A program made the position numbers and the translations under genes. A model generated the notes under the pieces. It did no database searches. It was given only the letters and a program-made list of their open reading frames with translations, and was not told the DNA's origin. Of a stretch of 32,884 bases of DNA, positions 25,027 to 32,768 are shown piece after piece (position 1 is the first letter of the stretch; the number at the start of each line of letters is the position of its first letter). Location of the stretch: the NCBI GenBank assembly GCA_028278025.1, contig JANQFE010000155.1, positions 1 through 32,884 of the forward strand. Direction: 5' to 3'. This DNA comes from Thermodesulfobacteriota bacterium. Lineage in GTDB: Bacteria; Desulfobacterota; WTBG01; CAIYCZ01; CAIRTM01.

Positions 25027-25535
25027 CCTGTTGTTTCCTGTCCCAGCACATCAAGCACCTGGATCATATCAAAATGTTCAAGAGCCTCACTGTACTGAAT
25101 AACCTCCATATTGCGGTATAGTTCAATATCCCGTGAAATGCCCAGCTCATGCTGTGAAGGTTTACGGTATTGTTTGAAAGCAACAATGCTCAACATCACG
25201 ATACAGACTGCCAGAACAGCAGAGGTCGCCAGTGCAAACCTGGTATTAAAGCAGTGTCTGACGATAGTAAGCAGATGTGATTTTTCTTTTGCGGCAGCTA
25301 AATCCTGCTTGAGCATTGCAAGCTTTTGTTCAAAAATACGGTCATAATGTTCAGAGGGGGTTATGTCCTGCCATAACAGCATTGTTGCCTGTGATGCACG
25401 CAACTCGTTGAGCTCTGCTCTGCATTCCTTGCAACAGTCAAGGTGCTCCTGCAGTGCCTGTTTTTTTCTTTCAGACAGCTGCCTGTCCAGATAGGCTACT
25501 AAATTCTTACGTATTGTGGTGCATTTTTTATTCAT
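25023..25535 (-). CDS. Anti-sigma factor with zinc-binding (zf-HC2/ZAS) domain
   Basis: A 170-residue single-pass membrane protein. The cytoplasmic N-terminus has the ZAS zinc motif: Cys5 with HLDCCKEC (H31-x3-C35-x2-C38). A helical linker leads to one membrane helix (about 99-120, RFALATSAVLAVCIVMLSIVAF), then a ~50-residue periplasmic tail with DIELYRNMEVIQYSEALEHFDMIQVLDVL. It should hold the ECF sigma factor inactive until an envelope signal releases it. The ATG overlaps the end of the sigma-factor gene by eight bases, the usual arrangement of such pairs. Confidence 0.9.
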   Translation of the reverse strand: MNKKCTTIRKNLVAYLDRQLSERKKQALQEHLDCCKECRAELNELRASQATMLLWQDITPSEHYDRIFEQKLAMLKQDLAAAKEKSHLLTIVRHCFNTRFALATSAVLAVCIVMLSIVAFKQYRKPSQHELGISRDIELYRNMEVIQYSEALEHFDMIQVLDVLGQETTG

Positions 25536-26112
25536 TGTCCCTGGGTATCCCCCTTTTTAATATGTCTCGTATACCAATTTTGGCCCGGTGAATAATTGAC
25601 TTGACCGCTCCTTCCGAACAGCCCAGCCGCTGTCCTATCTCTCTATATGAAAGCTCCTCATACACACTGAAAAGCAGGGCTGCTCTTTGCTTGCCGGGCA
25701 ATGATGCCATGGCCTTGCGAACCGATTGTTCTGCCTCATCGGCTATGATCCTTTCATGAACGTTGCGGTGAAACTCACTGTTTTTATTCTCGGTACTGAG
25801 TGCTTCTTCGCCACCTGCATGGTGTTGCTCAAGCTCATAACGGTATTTGCCGGTGCGCATCTCATTAAGACAAATATTTGTTGCAATCCGATACAGCCAG
25901 GTAGAAAATTTTGCATCCGGTCGATAGGTAGAAGCTGTTTTGTATACACGAAGAAAAACCTCCTGAGAAAGCTCTTCAGCAACCCTCCTGTCTTGGCAAA
26001 ACCGATAGGAAAAATTCAAAATGGGTATCTTGTACGTTTCGTAGAGCTCCTTATAGGCGCTTTCATCTCCGCGTTGAAACCTGAGCATTAATTGAACATG
26101 AGGATCGTCCAC
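25528..26112 (-). CDS. ECF (RpoE-like) sigma factor
   Basis: A 194-residue group IV sigma factor that directs RNA polymerase to envelope- or stress-response promoters. Region 2 includes RFCQDRRVAEELSQEVFLRVYK and FSTWLYRIATNICLNEMR; region 4 includes LPGKQRAALLFSVYEELSYREIGQRLGCSEGAVKSIIHRAK, a typical helix-turn-helix. There is no extra C-terminal domain. First gene of a five-gene minus-strand operon (sigma, anti-sigma, small acidic protein, DUF3106, small beta protein) with overlapping or closely spaced genes and a strong terminator. Confidence 0.95.
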   Translation of the reverse strand: MDDPHVQLMLRFQRGDESAYKELYETYKIPILNFSYRFCQDRRVAEELSQEVFLRVYKTASTYRPDAKFSTWLYRIATNICLNEMRTGKYRYELEQHHAGGEEALSTENKNSEFHRNVHERIIADEAEQSVRKAMASLPGKQRAALLFSVYEELSYREIGQRLGCSEGAVKSIIHRAKIGIRDILKRGIPRDNE

Positions 26113-26137
26113 AATACGCTTTCCTAATTATTTAAAA

Positions 26138-26170
26138 CACACGAACGGCAAAAAAGTTGTGACAAATTTC
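26138..26170 (-). promoter_or_regulatory. Candidate ECF-type promoter of the sigma-factor operon
   Basis: On the minus strand GAAATTT (26164-26170) and CGTT (26144-26147) are separated by 16 bases, with TGTCACAACTTTTTT between; the spacing and CGT-like -10 fit ECF promoters and would give autoregulation. An alternative reading uses TGTCACA as the -35. Both are inferred from pattern only. Further upstream (about 26199-26232) the gap to the outer-membrane gene is an almost pure A/T palindrome. Confidence 0.35.
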
Positions 26171-26242
26171 ACACTTTATAAAATACATATTAATTCAATA
26201 TAATATATATTATATCTATATATTATATTTTAGCATAATTAA

Positions 26243-27535
26243 TTAATTGCTGAAAAAATAACTGATACCTACTATAAACTCAGTTGAAACATGATCACGA
26301 TGGTTCGTAAGACGCTTGAAATAGTCTGCCGGATCGAAAAGATTAAATTCTGCAAACAGCTGCAGATTGCTGCGCAAATTATAATAACCGGTAATATCAA
26401 ATTCCCAACCATATGTATGCCCCTGGCCGTCTGTTCCGTTATGGGTAAGAAGATATGCATACACACATTTCAACAGTGCTTTGCTGCCTATGCGATACGT
26501 CAACGACAGGCCGGGTGCCATCACACCCGGGAGCTGAACACCATTGAGGCCCACGTTATCAGATGAGAACTGACTGTCAATACCGCCATTGAAGAAAATA
26601 TTTGTCTTGTCTATAAACGGGTCAATAGAAACAAATGACCTAAACGTGCCTTTAAGCGGCTTCTTATCCCCGCTTGCAACAAACATAAAAAGTGATCCGG
26701 AAAAATCTTTAGTAAAGTTATAATCAAAATTAACATCTATCAGATAGCCCCGCATCTCCATTGAGGTTCTGCCGTTTTCTTCATGGCGCAGTCGAACAGA
26801 ACCCCGTTCATACACACAGGTAGTTCTCATAAGAACACTGCCGATAAATGTGCGCAGTGACAGACCAAACCACTGAATTTTGCCCCTGCTTTCATATACC
26901 CTTTCATCCTCGAAAAAATTAAAAATTCTTGCTATGCCGTCATTGGTGTCACGAAACCAGCCGTAATAAAGGGTAATAGATTCAAGAAATGAGAATGCAT
27001 ATGTCAGTTCGGCGTGAATATAAGGGCTGTCATTATCAACCTCGGCTGCTATCACCCTGAACTTCAGCGGCCAAGAAATTGCACGCTCCAGGTCGGCCTG
27101 CAGCCTGATTGCCGGGGCTTCATCATCATATATGAGACCATCCACAGTGCGAAACGCCAGGCGGCCTGCGGTAACATTGGTCCAGTCCAGGCCAGGCACC
27201 ATGGCTTGCAGATAGGCATTGCGCACATTGATATCATCATCGAGGTGGTCATCATCAATATCAAATAAAAATTCTGATTCCAGTTCAAAGACCCCGACCA
27301 GATGAGATCCAAGCTGTGCGGTCATAGAGGGATTGAGGTACAAAACATGCAGATTATAGTCCTGGTTGAATTTTCTCCTGCCGCTGTCAAAAAATTCATT
27401 GATAACATGAAATCTGTCGTTCACAAAAAGTTCAAAAGAGATGTTCTCACGGGAGAGCAGACCCTGGGCGCCTGCGCTCTGAACAGTACCAGTAAAAGCC
27501 AGTAAACAAATAAATAAATAAACTGCATATTTCAT
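26243..27535 (-). CDS. Predicted outer-membrane beta-barrel protein
   Basis: A 430-residue protein with a signal peptide (MKYAVYLFICLLAFTGTVQSAGAQ). The mature part consists of alternating-residue amphipathic strands rich in aromatic residues (SITLYYGWF, IQWFGLSLRTFIGSVLMRT, LSLTYRIGSKALLKCVYAYLL) and ends in IVGISYFFSN, the aromatic-rich C-terminal strand seen in many outer-membrane barrels. It resembles alginate-export-like or porin-like barrels, but I cannot name the family. The start at 27535 is chosen over 27595 because the extra 20 residues precede the signal peptide. It lies upstream of the sigma-factor operon, 130 bases away. Confidence 0.75.
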   Translation of the reverse strand: MKYAVYLFICLLAFTGTVQSAGAQGLLSRENISFELFVNDRFHVINEFFDSGRRKFNQDYNLHVLYLNPSMTAQLGSHLVGVFELESEFLFDIDDDHLDDDINVRNAYLQAMVPGLDWTNVTAGRLAFRTVDGLIYDDEAPAIRLQADLERAISWPLKFRVIAAEVDNDSPYIHAELTYAFSFLESITLYYGWFRDTNDGIARIFNFFEDERVYESRGKIQWFGLSLRTFIGSVLMRTTCVYERGSVRLRHEENGRTSMEMRGYLIDVNFDYNFTKDFSGSLFMFVASGDKKPLKGTFRSFVSIDPFIDKTNIFFNGGIDSQFSSDNVGLNGVQLPGVMAPGLSLTYRIGSKALLKCVYAYLLTHNGTDGQGHTYGWEFDITGYYNLRSNLQLFAEFNLFDPADYFKRLTNHRDHVSTEFIVGISYFFSN

Positions 27536-27595
27536 AAAGCGTTCCGCTCGTCTGTGCAGCAGGTATAATCGCGTAAGAAATCGGCAACTCTGCAT

Positions 27596-27989
27596 CGTTC
27601 AGTCGTTTTCCTGCTTTTCACATAAATTCTGTAACATCCGGCACGTTTTGTCCAACCATAATTTTTTTGATACTGATACTTATTGCGGCATGCTACTTTC
27701 TGAAAGTTCTACCATACTATGCTATTAATAGTGCTATATATAAACATGGCGATAAATCATGTATTATATTGTATCGTTAAAATTTATACTTTCTTTATTG
27801 CTTGACTTTCCCATATCAGGCACGCTATGTATGCTCACGGGCGGGAAAAACGTACAATACGGTGCCGGGTTCAAAACCGGGATACAAGCCTGCAATCCAT
27901 TGCATAAGGGTGCAGAGACCTTTCCTATGGCAATAATCAAACGTTTCTAACGTTCCCCGTTAAGCTACGACTTATTAATAAAGGTACCC
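27596..27989. other. Divergent intergenic region, no supported gene
   Basis: The region separates the outer-membrane gene from the HD-domain gene. A perfect palindrome, CTATTAATAG (27722-27731), could be an operator. In the leader of the HD gene two small hairpins follow one another: GCAA/TTGC around 27892-27903 and AAGG/CCTT around 27906-27922. A 63-codon frame (27759-27950) has no coding features. No known riboswitch class was recognised. Confidence 0.4.
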
Positions 27990-28535
27990 ATGAACAAAAA
28001 AAACATCCCTGTCATCCCCAGCCACAAAGAGTGTTTGGAATTGATGGAGAAGTATCATATGCCTGAGCATATCAGGAAACATTGTTTCACGGTGCGCCAG
28101 GTAGCGCTTGCTATCGCACGCTCATTAAACCGCGCCGGTGAAAAACTCAACCTTGCAGAGATAGCAGCAGCATCCCTGCTGCATGATATTTCTAAAAAAG
28201 TCGGTATCACGACAAGCGAAGATCATGCCGCAGCCGGGGGCCGGCTGCTAGATAAGCTCGGCTATACGCATATAGCCACAATAGTGCAGCAGCACATAAT
28301 TCCTGACGACAGCAGTGAAACAATAACGGCTGCCCAGGTTGTAAGCTATGCTGACAAACGGGTTGTGCACGACAAAATTGTCAGTTTGGATGAGCGCTTT
28401 GATTATCTCATGCAAACATACGGCAAAAATGAACATGCCCAAGATTTTATTGTACGCATGAAGGAGAATACCCGCCAGATTGAAAAAAAAATACGGCAAC
28501 GGATAGATTTGGATTCCTGCGATTTAACGTCTTAA
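27990..28535 (+). CDS. HDIG-domain hydrolase-like protein
   Basis: A 181-residue HD-superfamily protein, metal-dependent phosphohydrolases acting on nucleotides or phosphoesters. The metal ligands are visible: MPEHIRKHCFTVRQVALAI (first His), AASLLHDISKK (His-Asp) and VVSYADKRVVHDKI (last Asp), with a further His pair HIATIVQQHII. It is the short stand-alone type often annotated as HDIG domain protein; no nucleotide cyclase or sensor domain is attached. AAAGG precedes the ATG. The substrate is unknown. Monocistronic as far as can be seen. Confidence 0.88.
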   Translation: MNKKNIPVIPSHKECLELMEKYHMPEHIRKHCFTVRQVALAIARSLNRAGEKLNLAEIAAASLLHDISKKVGITTSEDHAAAGGRLLDKLGYTHIATIVQQHIIPDDSSETITAAQVVSYADKRVVHDKIVSLDERFDYLMQTYGKNEHAQDFIVRMKENTRQIEKKIRQRIDLDSCDLTS

Positions 28536-28636
28536 AGAAGCCCTCTCTGCTGATAGGTTGACTTTATCAGGCACCTGCGCCAACACTCATGCATACATCC
28601 TAACTTGAGCATTTCTCTTTTTTCTAGCGCTTGTGA

Positions 28637-28762
28637 GCACTGCAGGGGCTGATGTGGTAAGAACACCTGCGGCAGTGTGAGTGATGGACAATAGAGTAGT
28701 TACCGGATATTCCAGCGAGCACATAGCCGCAGGCAGTTGGCCCACATCAGTCTACGCAGTGC
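28637..28762 (+). ncRNA. Candidate structured RNA: long rod-like hairpin
   Basis: Two arms of 52 bases are complementary in register around a 22-base loop: GCACTGC/GCAGTGC (28637-28643/28756-28762), CTGATGTGG/CCACATCAG (28649-28657/28742-28750), CCTGCGGC/GCCGCAGG (28666-28673/28726-28733), GTGTG/CACAT (28675-28679/28720-28724) and TGGA/TCCA (28685-28688/28711-28714). Internal loops are symmetric (5x5, 8x8, 1x1, 5x5) and several contain G.U pairs on the plus strand, which favours a plus-strand RNA over simple DNA symmetry. Six T follow at 28781-28786. The shape recalls 6S-like rods, but the sequence is not recognisable as 6S; a decayed palindromic element is the alternative. It fills most of the 28536-28843 gap. 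Confidence 0.5.
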
Positions 28763-28843
28763 CCAACGGTGGGACCATGCTTTTTTGCGAAATACTCTAA
28801 TGTTGCCTTGTTTCAGAACACTGCTCCTGCTGCAGGTTATTCA

Positions 28844-28881
28844 TTGACACAATGAAAAACTTAACTTATAGTTAAAGTTTT
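28844..28881 (+). promoter_or_regulatory. Strong promoter with overlapping operator-like dyad, aro operon
   Basis: TTGACA (28844-28849) and TATAGT (28867-28872) are separated by 17 bp, a near-consensus sigma-70 promoter. A dyad, AAAACTTAACT (28856-28866) and AGTTAAAGTTTT (28870-28881), with one unpaired base, covers the spacer, -10 and start region. That position is ideal for a repressor. Transcription would begin near 28879, about 28 bases before aroDE. Confidence 0.65.
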
Positions 28882-28906
28882 GTGTAGATTATGGTGATAA
28901 TGAAAA

Positions 28907-30343
28907 ATGATATGCATACCGGTCGTCGCACAAACAACAGATGAGGCCATCACACAGATCCACCGGGCAAGCCTGATTGCCGACCTGGTAGAGGTGCGGG
29001 TGGATTATATCAAAAAACCCGACCTCAAAAAAATTCTGGCTGCAAGGCAAAAGCCATTGATCATAACCGTCATGCCCGGGCATGAAAACGGTAAATTTGA
29101 AGGAACAGAACAAGAACGCTTAGAGCTGCTTACGCAGGCCCTGAAGATGGGAGCTGATTACATTGATGTGAACTGGGACTGCCCTGCCCTGGGAAGCCTG
29201 ATCGCAGCTAAAAAAAAATCCAAAATCATCGTCTCCTATCATAATTTTAACGAAACCCCGCACAACCTGGACGAAATAGTCAGCAGAATGCAATCAACCG
29301 GAGCTGATATAATCAAGACAGCAACCTATGCCAACAATCTGAGTGATAACCTTACCGTCCTGGACCTGGTAGAAAAAAGTACAAAACCCATAATTGCAAT
29401 CTGTATGGGAGCATATGGCGAGATCAGCAGAATACTTGCCCCGCTCAAAGGAGCCTACCTAACCTTTGCAAGTCTGGAAGCAGGAAAAGAGTCTGCTCCC
29501 GGACAGATCCCGGCAGAAACTCTGCAAGATATCTATAGAATACAGGACCTGAAGCCGGGGTTTATGGTGTACGGCATTATCGGCAACCCGGTCAGCAAAA
29601 GCAAAGGCTACTTGTTTCACAACAAACTGTTTAAACACTACGGTTTAAACAGTATCTACCTGAACTTTCTTGTTGATGATATTGCAGAATTTGCAGCTGA
29701 TTTCCTGGACACCTTGGCCGGACTCAGCATAACCATGCCCCATAAACAGTCCATAATGAATTTTCTTAATGAAATAGATCCGATTGCAGAAAAAATTGGC
29801 GCTGTCAATACCGTAGTAAATGATAAGGGCACACTAAAAGGGTACAACACGGATATGCTTGGCGCCCTTATTCCTCTGCAGCATAAAACGGACATACAAC
29901 ATAAACGGGCTACCCTCTTGGGGGCCGGCGGTGCGGCCCGGGCTATCGCCTATGGTATAATAGCAAGAGGCGGCAGGCTTACTATCCTGAACAGAACGGT
30001 TGCAAAAGCTGCAGCGCTGGCACATGAGCTGGGATGTGAATATGGTTCCCTGTCGGGTTTTGAGAAAACACCGACAGATATCCTGATCAATATGACCTCG
30101 GTTGGCATGCATCCCACTGTGGATGAGTCCCCGGTTGATACCCGCTTTGTTAAAAACATGGTTGTGCTGGATGGTATCTACAATCCACAAAAAACGCGGT
30201 TGCTGTGCGAGGCAGAAAAAAACGGCTGCAGCATAATCTCCGGAGCCGAGATGTTTATTCATCAAGCAGCCGAACAATTTAAACTCTGGACCGGCATTCA
30301 GCCTGAGGCTAACCTGCTGGAGGAGGTGTTCGCATGCAACTGA
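28907..30343 (+). CDS. aroDE: Bifunctional 3-dehydroquinate dehydratase (type I) / shikimate dehydrogenase
   Basis: The 478-residue fusion carries out steps three and four of the shikimate pathway: 3-dehydroquinate to 3-dehydroshikimate to shikimate. The AroD part (1-215) is a type I, Schiff-base enzyme: VEVRVDY, SYHNFNE (general-acid/base His), IIKTATYA (Schiff-base Lys) and SAPGQIP. The AroE part (about 222-478) has GNPVSKSKGYLFHN (shikimate-binding Ser pair), SITMPHK (catalytic Lys), GYNTD (Asp), the NADP-binding GAGGAARAI, and NRT for the 2'-phosphate. Fusion in this order is known from plants and some bacteria. First gene of the operon; it overlaps aroA by ten bases. Confidence 0.95.
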   Translation: MICIPVVAQTTDEAITQIHRASLIADLVEVRVDYIKKPDLKKILAARQKPLIITVMPGHENGKFEGTEQERLELLTQALKMGADYIDVNWDCPALGSLIAAKKKSKIIVSYHNFNETPHNLDEIVSRMQSTGADIIKTATYANNLSDNLTVLDLVEKSTKPIIAICMGAYGEISRILAPLKGAYLTFASLEAGKESAPGQIPAETLQDIYRIQDLKPGFMVYGIIGNPVSKSKGYLFHNKLFKHYGLNSIYLNFLVDDIAEFAADFLDTLAGLSITMPHKQSIMNFLNEIDPIAEKIGAVNTVVNDKGTLKGYNTDMLGALIPLQHKTDIQHKRATLLGAGGAARAIAYGIIARGGRLTILNRTVAKAAALAHELGCEYGSLSGFEKTPTDILINMTSVGMHPTVDESPVDTRFVKNMVVLDGIYNPQKTRLLCEAEKNGCSIISGAEMFIHQAAEQFKLWTGIQPEANLLEEVFACN

Positions 30344-31611
30344 GTGTCAGTAAAACTGAAAAAATTCAGGGGCAGGTAACCGTACCGGCCTCAAAATCTC
30401 ACACCATCAGAGCTGTACTTATAGCCTCTCTGGCCCGGGGCACATCCAGGCTTATAAATCCGCTTTTCTCGGAAGACACAAAAGCCGCCGTTAATGCCTG
30501 CCGGGCGCTGGGAGCAGTCATAAAACAGGCAGACAACGATCTTATTATCGAAGGATTCGGCACCGATCCCACACAACCTGCCCATACCCTGGACATGCTC
30601 AATTCCGGAACCTCAACGAATCTCATCATCGGGGTCCTGGCGGCCCTGGGACTGGAGGCGGAAATAAACGGTGATGACTCCCTGCGGTCGAGACCGGTAG
30701 TGGCACTTACAAATGCACTAACAGCCCTCGGCTGCACGATTACATTTCTTGACAAACACGGTTGCCCGCCGCTGCGTATCTCGGGCAGGATCAAAGGTGG
30801 ATCTGTACATATTGACGCACGTAAATCATCACAGTATGTTTCGAGCCTGCTGCTGTGCTGCCCGCTGATCGACGCGGATACTGAAATTATTGTTGAAAAC
30901 CCCTCAGAACTTCCCTATATAGCAATGACCCTGCAGTGGCTTGACAGGCAGTGCATAGCCTATGAGCGCGATGAATTTCGCTATTTCAAAGTATACGGCC
31001 GACAGATGTACAGCCCTTTTGAACAAACTGTTCCAGCTGACTGGTCCTCGGCTGCATTCCCCCTATGCGCAGCAGCAGTTACCCCCCGTTCTGATGTTTT
31101 AGTGAAAGGTCTTGACACCGGTGATGTTCAGGGGGATAAAGCTGTCATTGACTATCTCACCAGCATGGGGGCCGATATAACAGTTGCAGACAACAGCATA
31201 AGCATCCAGGGCTGTGAGCTGCAAGGCCGCGATCTTGATATAAATGCAACCCCGGATGCCCTGCCGGCTCTCTCGGTCGTTGGGTGTTATGCTGATGGCA
31301 CGACAAAATTGTACAACGTTGCCCAGGCGCGTGTAAAAGAAACAGATCGAATAAGCGTCATGGCACAAGAACTCAGGAAACTGCACGCCGATATTACAGA
31401 GCTTCCTGACGGGCTGCTGATCAAAAAAAGCAGGCTGCAGGGAACATCAGTCCACGGACATAATGACCACCGTATTGTCATGGCCCTCTCTATCGCCGGT
31501 CTGATTGCCCAGGGCTCTACAACGGTGAACACAGCCGAAGCAGTATCAGTAACATATCCGGATTACATCCAAACAATGCAAAAACTGGGAGCAAAAATAA
31601 CTTTAGTATAA
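30334..31611 (+). CDS. aroA: 3-phosphoshikimate 1-carboxyvinyltransferase (EPSP synthase), atypical active site
   Basis: AroA joins phosphoenolpyruvate to shikimate-3-phosphate. The 425-residue protein has PASKSHTIR (K22, S23 and R27 in E. coli numbering), SLRSRP (R124), SSQYVSS (S169-Q171), PDALPAL (catalytic D313), RVKETDRI (K340, E341, R344) and HNDHRI (R386). Two normally conserved basic residues are changed: the Arg of NAGTAMR (E. coli R100) is N96 here (NSGTSTN), and the Lys of SKTFPDY (K411, contacts PEP) is V406 (SVTYPDY). Operon context (aroDE-aroA-aroC) supports an active role nonetheless. GGAGG lies in the end of aroDE, seven bases before the ATG. Confidence 0.92.
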   Translation: MQLSVSKTEKIQGQVTVPASKSHTIRAVLIASLARGTSRLINPLFSEDTKAAVNACRALGAVIKQADNDLIIEGFGTDPTQPAHTLDMLNSGTSTNLIIGVLAALGLEAEINGDDSLRSRPVVALTNALTALGCTITFLDKHGCPPLRISGRIKGGSVHIDARKSSQYVSSLLLCCPLIDADTEIIVENPSELPYIAMTLQWLDRQCIAYERDEFRYFKVYGRQMYSPFEQTVPADWSSAAFPLCAAAVTPRSDVLVKGLDTGDVQGDKAVIDYLTSMGADITVADNSISIQGCELQGRDLDINATPDALPALSVVGCYADGTTKLYNVAQARVKETDRISVMAQELRKLHADITELPDGLLIKKSRLQGTSVHGHNDHRIVMALSIAGLIAQGSTTVNTAEAVSVTYPDYIQTMQKLGAKITLV

Positions 31612-31625
31612 GGAGATTTTAGACA

Positions 31626-32768
31626 ATGTTAGGCAATACTTTTGGAAGACTGTTTAGAATAACAACCGTGGGAGAAAGCTACGGCATCGGTAAAGGCAGC
31701 GGCCTGGCCGTCATAGTTGATGGCGTTCCGCCCGGACTTCCGCTTACAGATGCATTTATTCAGGAAGAGATGGACAAACGCAGACCCGGTGTCGGCAAGC
31801 TTAATTCACCCCGCTTGGAAACAGATCAGTGTCACATTTTTGCCGGTCTTGGTCAGGACGGCGTCACCACCGGTGCACCGGTGGGCATCATTATTTATAA
31901 CGTAGATACCCAGCCTGTCCATATTGAGCAGTACAGGGAATACAAGGATTTATGTCGTCCCGGTCATGCAACCTACTGCTTCTACAAAAAATATGGCCAG
32001 CATCAGGACTGGTGCGGAGCCGGCCGTTCTTCGGGCCGTGAAACTGTAGGCAGAGTCGCAGGAGGCGCCATTGCAAAGTATATCCTCCAGCAGGAAGGGA
32101 TCGATCTGATAGCATACACGGTCCAATGTATGGGTATCAAAGCAAAAGAAATGTCCTTTGATGAAGCCAAACAAAATTATCGCACAAATGAAATCAACTG
32201 CCCCGATCCAGAGGCTGCCGCCAGGATGGAAAAACGTGTTCTGGAAATCAAGGACGAAGGTGACACGGCTGGCGGTATAATTGAACTGAGGATCAAAGGC
32301 GTACCGGCAGGCCTGGGCGAGCCCGTTTTTGATAAGTTAAGTGCACTGCTTGCGCATGCCATATGCTCTATCGGAGCAGTTAAGGGTATCGAATTTGGGG
32401 CCGGCTTTGAGGTAGGCAACATGAAGGGCTCAGAAAACAACGATCAGTTTACAAAAACAGACGGTAAAATTGGATTTAAGACAAATCAGGCCGGCGGGCT
32501 TCTCGGGGGTATCAGTAACGGCGATGAAATTATTATACGGGTCGCCGTTAAACCAACCCCCACAATAAGTCTTAAACAGGATAGTGTCAATATGCCGAAG
32601 ATGGAGATTGAAGAACTGAGTCCTATTACCAGACGCGATCCGACATTGCTGGGCAGGCATTATTCAGTTATTGAATCTATGGCGGCAATAACTATCGTCG
32701 ATGCTTTGATGATGGCCCGCGGCTATGACAATGTCTGCAGAATAGAGAATAAGTGGCGGGAAATATAA
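31626..32768 (+). CDS. aroC: Chorismate synthase, atypical active site
   Basis: AroC removes phosphate from EPSP to give chorismate, using reduced FMN. The 380-residue protein has the overall family pattern: GNTFGRLFRITT, VDGVPPG, DKRRPG, RPGH, GRSSGRETVGRVAGGA and the C-terminal RRDPTLLGRHYSVIESMAAITIVDALM. The invariant catalytic His of GESHG is Tyr (Y19, GESYG) and is followed by about four extra residues; in the FMN loop the usual DYRGGGRSSARET reads DWCGAGRSSGRET. The second conserved His (H114, RPGHA) is kept. Last gene of the operon in view; AAGGAG lies nine bases before the ATG. Confidence 0.92.
   Translation: MLGNTFGRLFRITTVGESYGIGKGSGLAVIVDGVPPGLPLTDAFIQEEMDKRRPGVGKLNSPRLETDQCHIFAGLGQDGVTTGAPVGIIIYNVDTQPVHIEQYREYKDLCRPGHATYCFYKKYGQHQDWCGAGRSSGRETVGRVAGGAIAKYILQQEGIDLIAYTVQCMGIKAKEMSFDEAKQNYRTNEINCPDPEAAARMEKRVLEIKDEGDTAGGIIELRIKGVPAGLGEPVFDKLSALLAHAICSIGAVKGIEFGAGFEVGNMKGSENNDQFTKTDGKIGFKTNQAGGLLGGISNGDEIIIRVAVKPTPTISLKQDSVNMPKMEIEELSPITRRDPTLLGRHYSVIESMAAITIVDALMMARGYDNVCRIENKWREI

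Noticed and set aside
27860..27885. tRNA T-arm or riboswitch suggested by CCGGGTTCAAAACCGGG
   Set aside because: The putative stem is self-similar but not properly complementary (G opposite G), and no other arms fit.
28637..28762. Identification of the long hairpin as 6S RNA
   Set aside because: Shape is only broadly similar; the large central bubble and neighbouring genes typical of 6S are absent, so it is left as an unnamed candidate.
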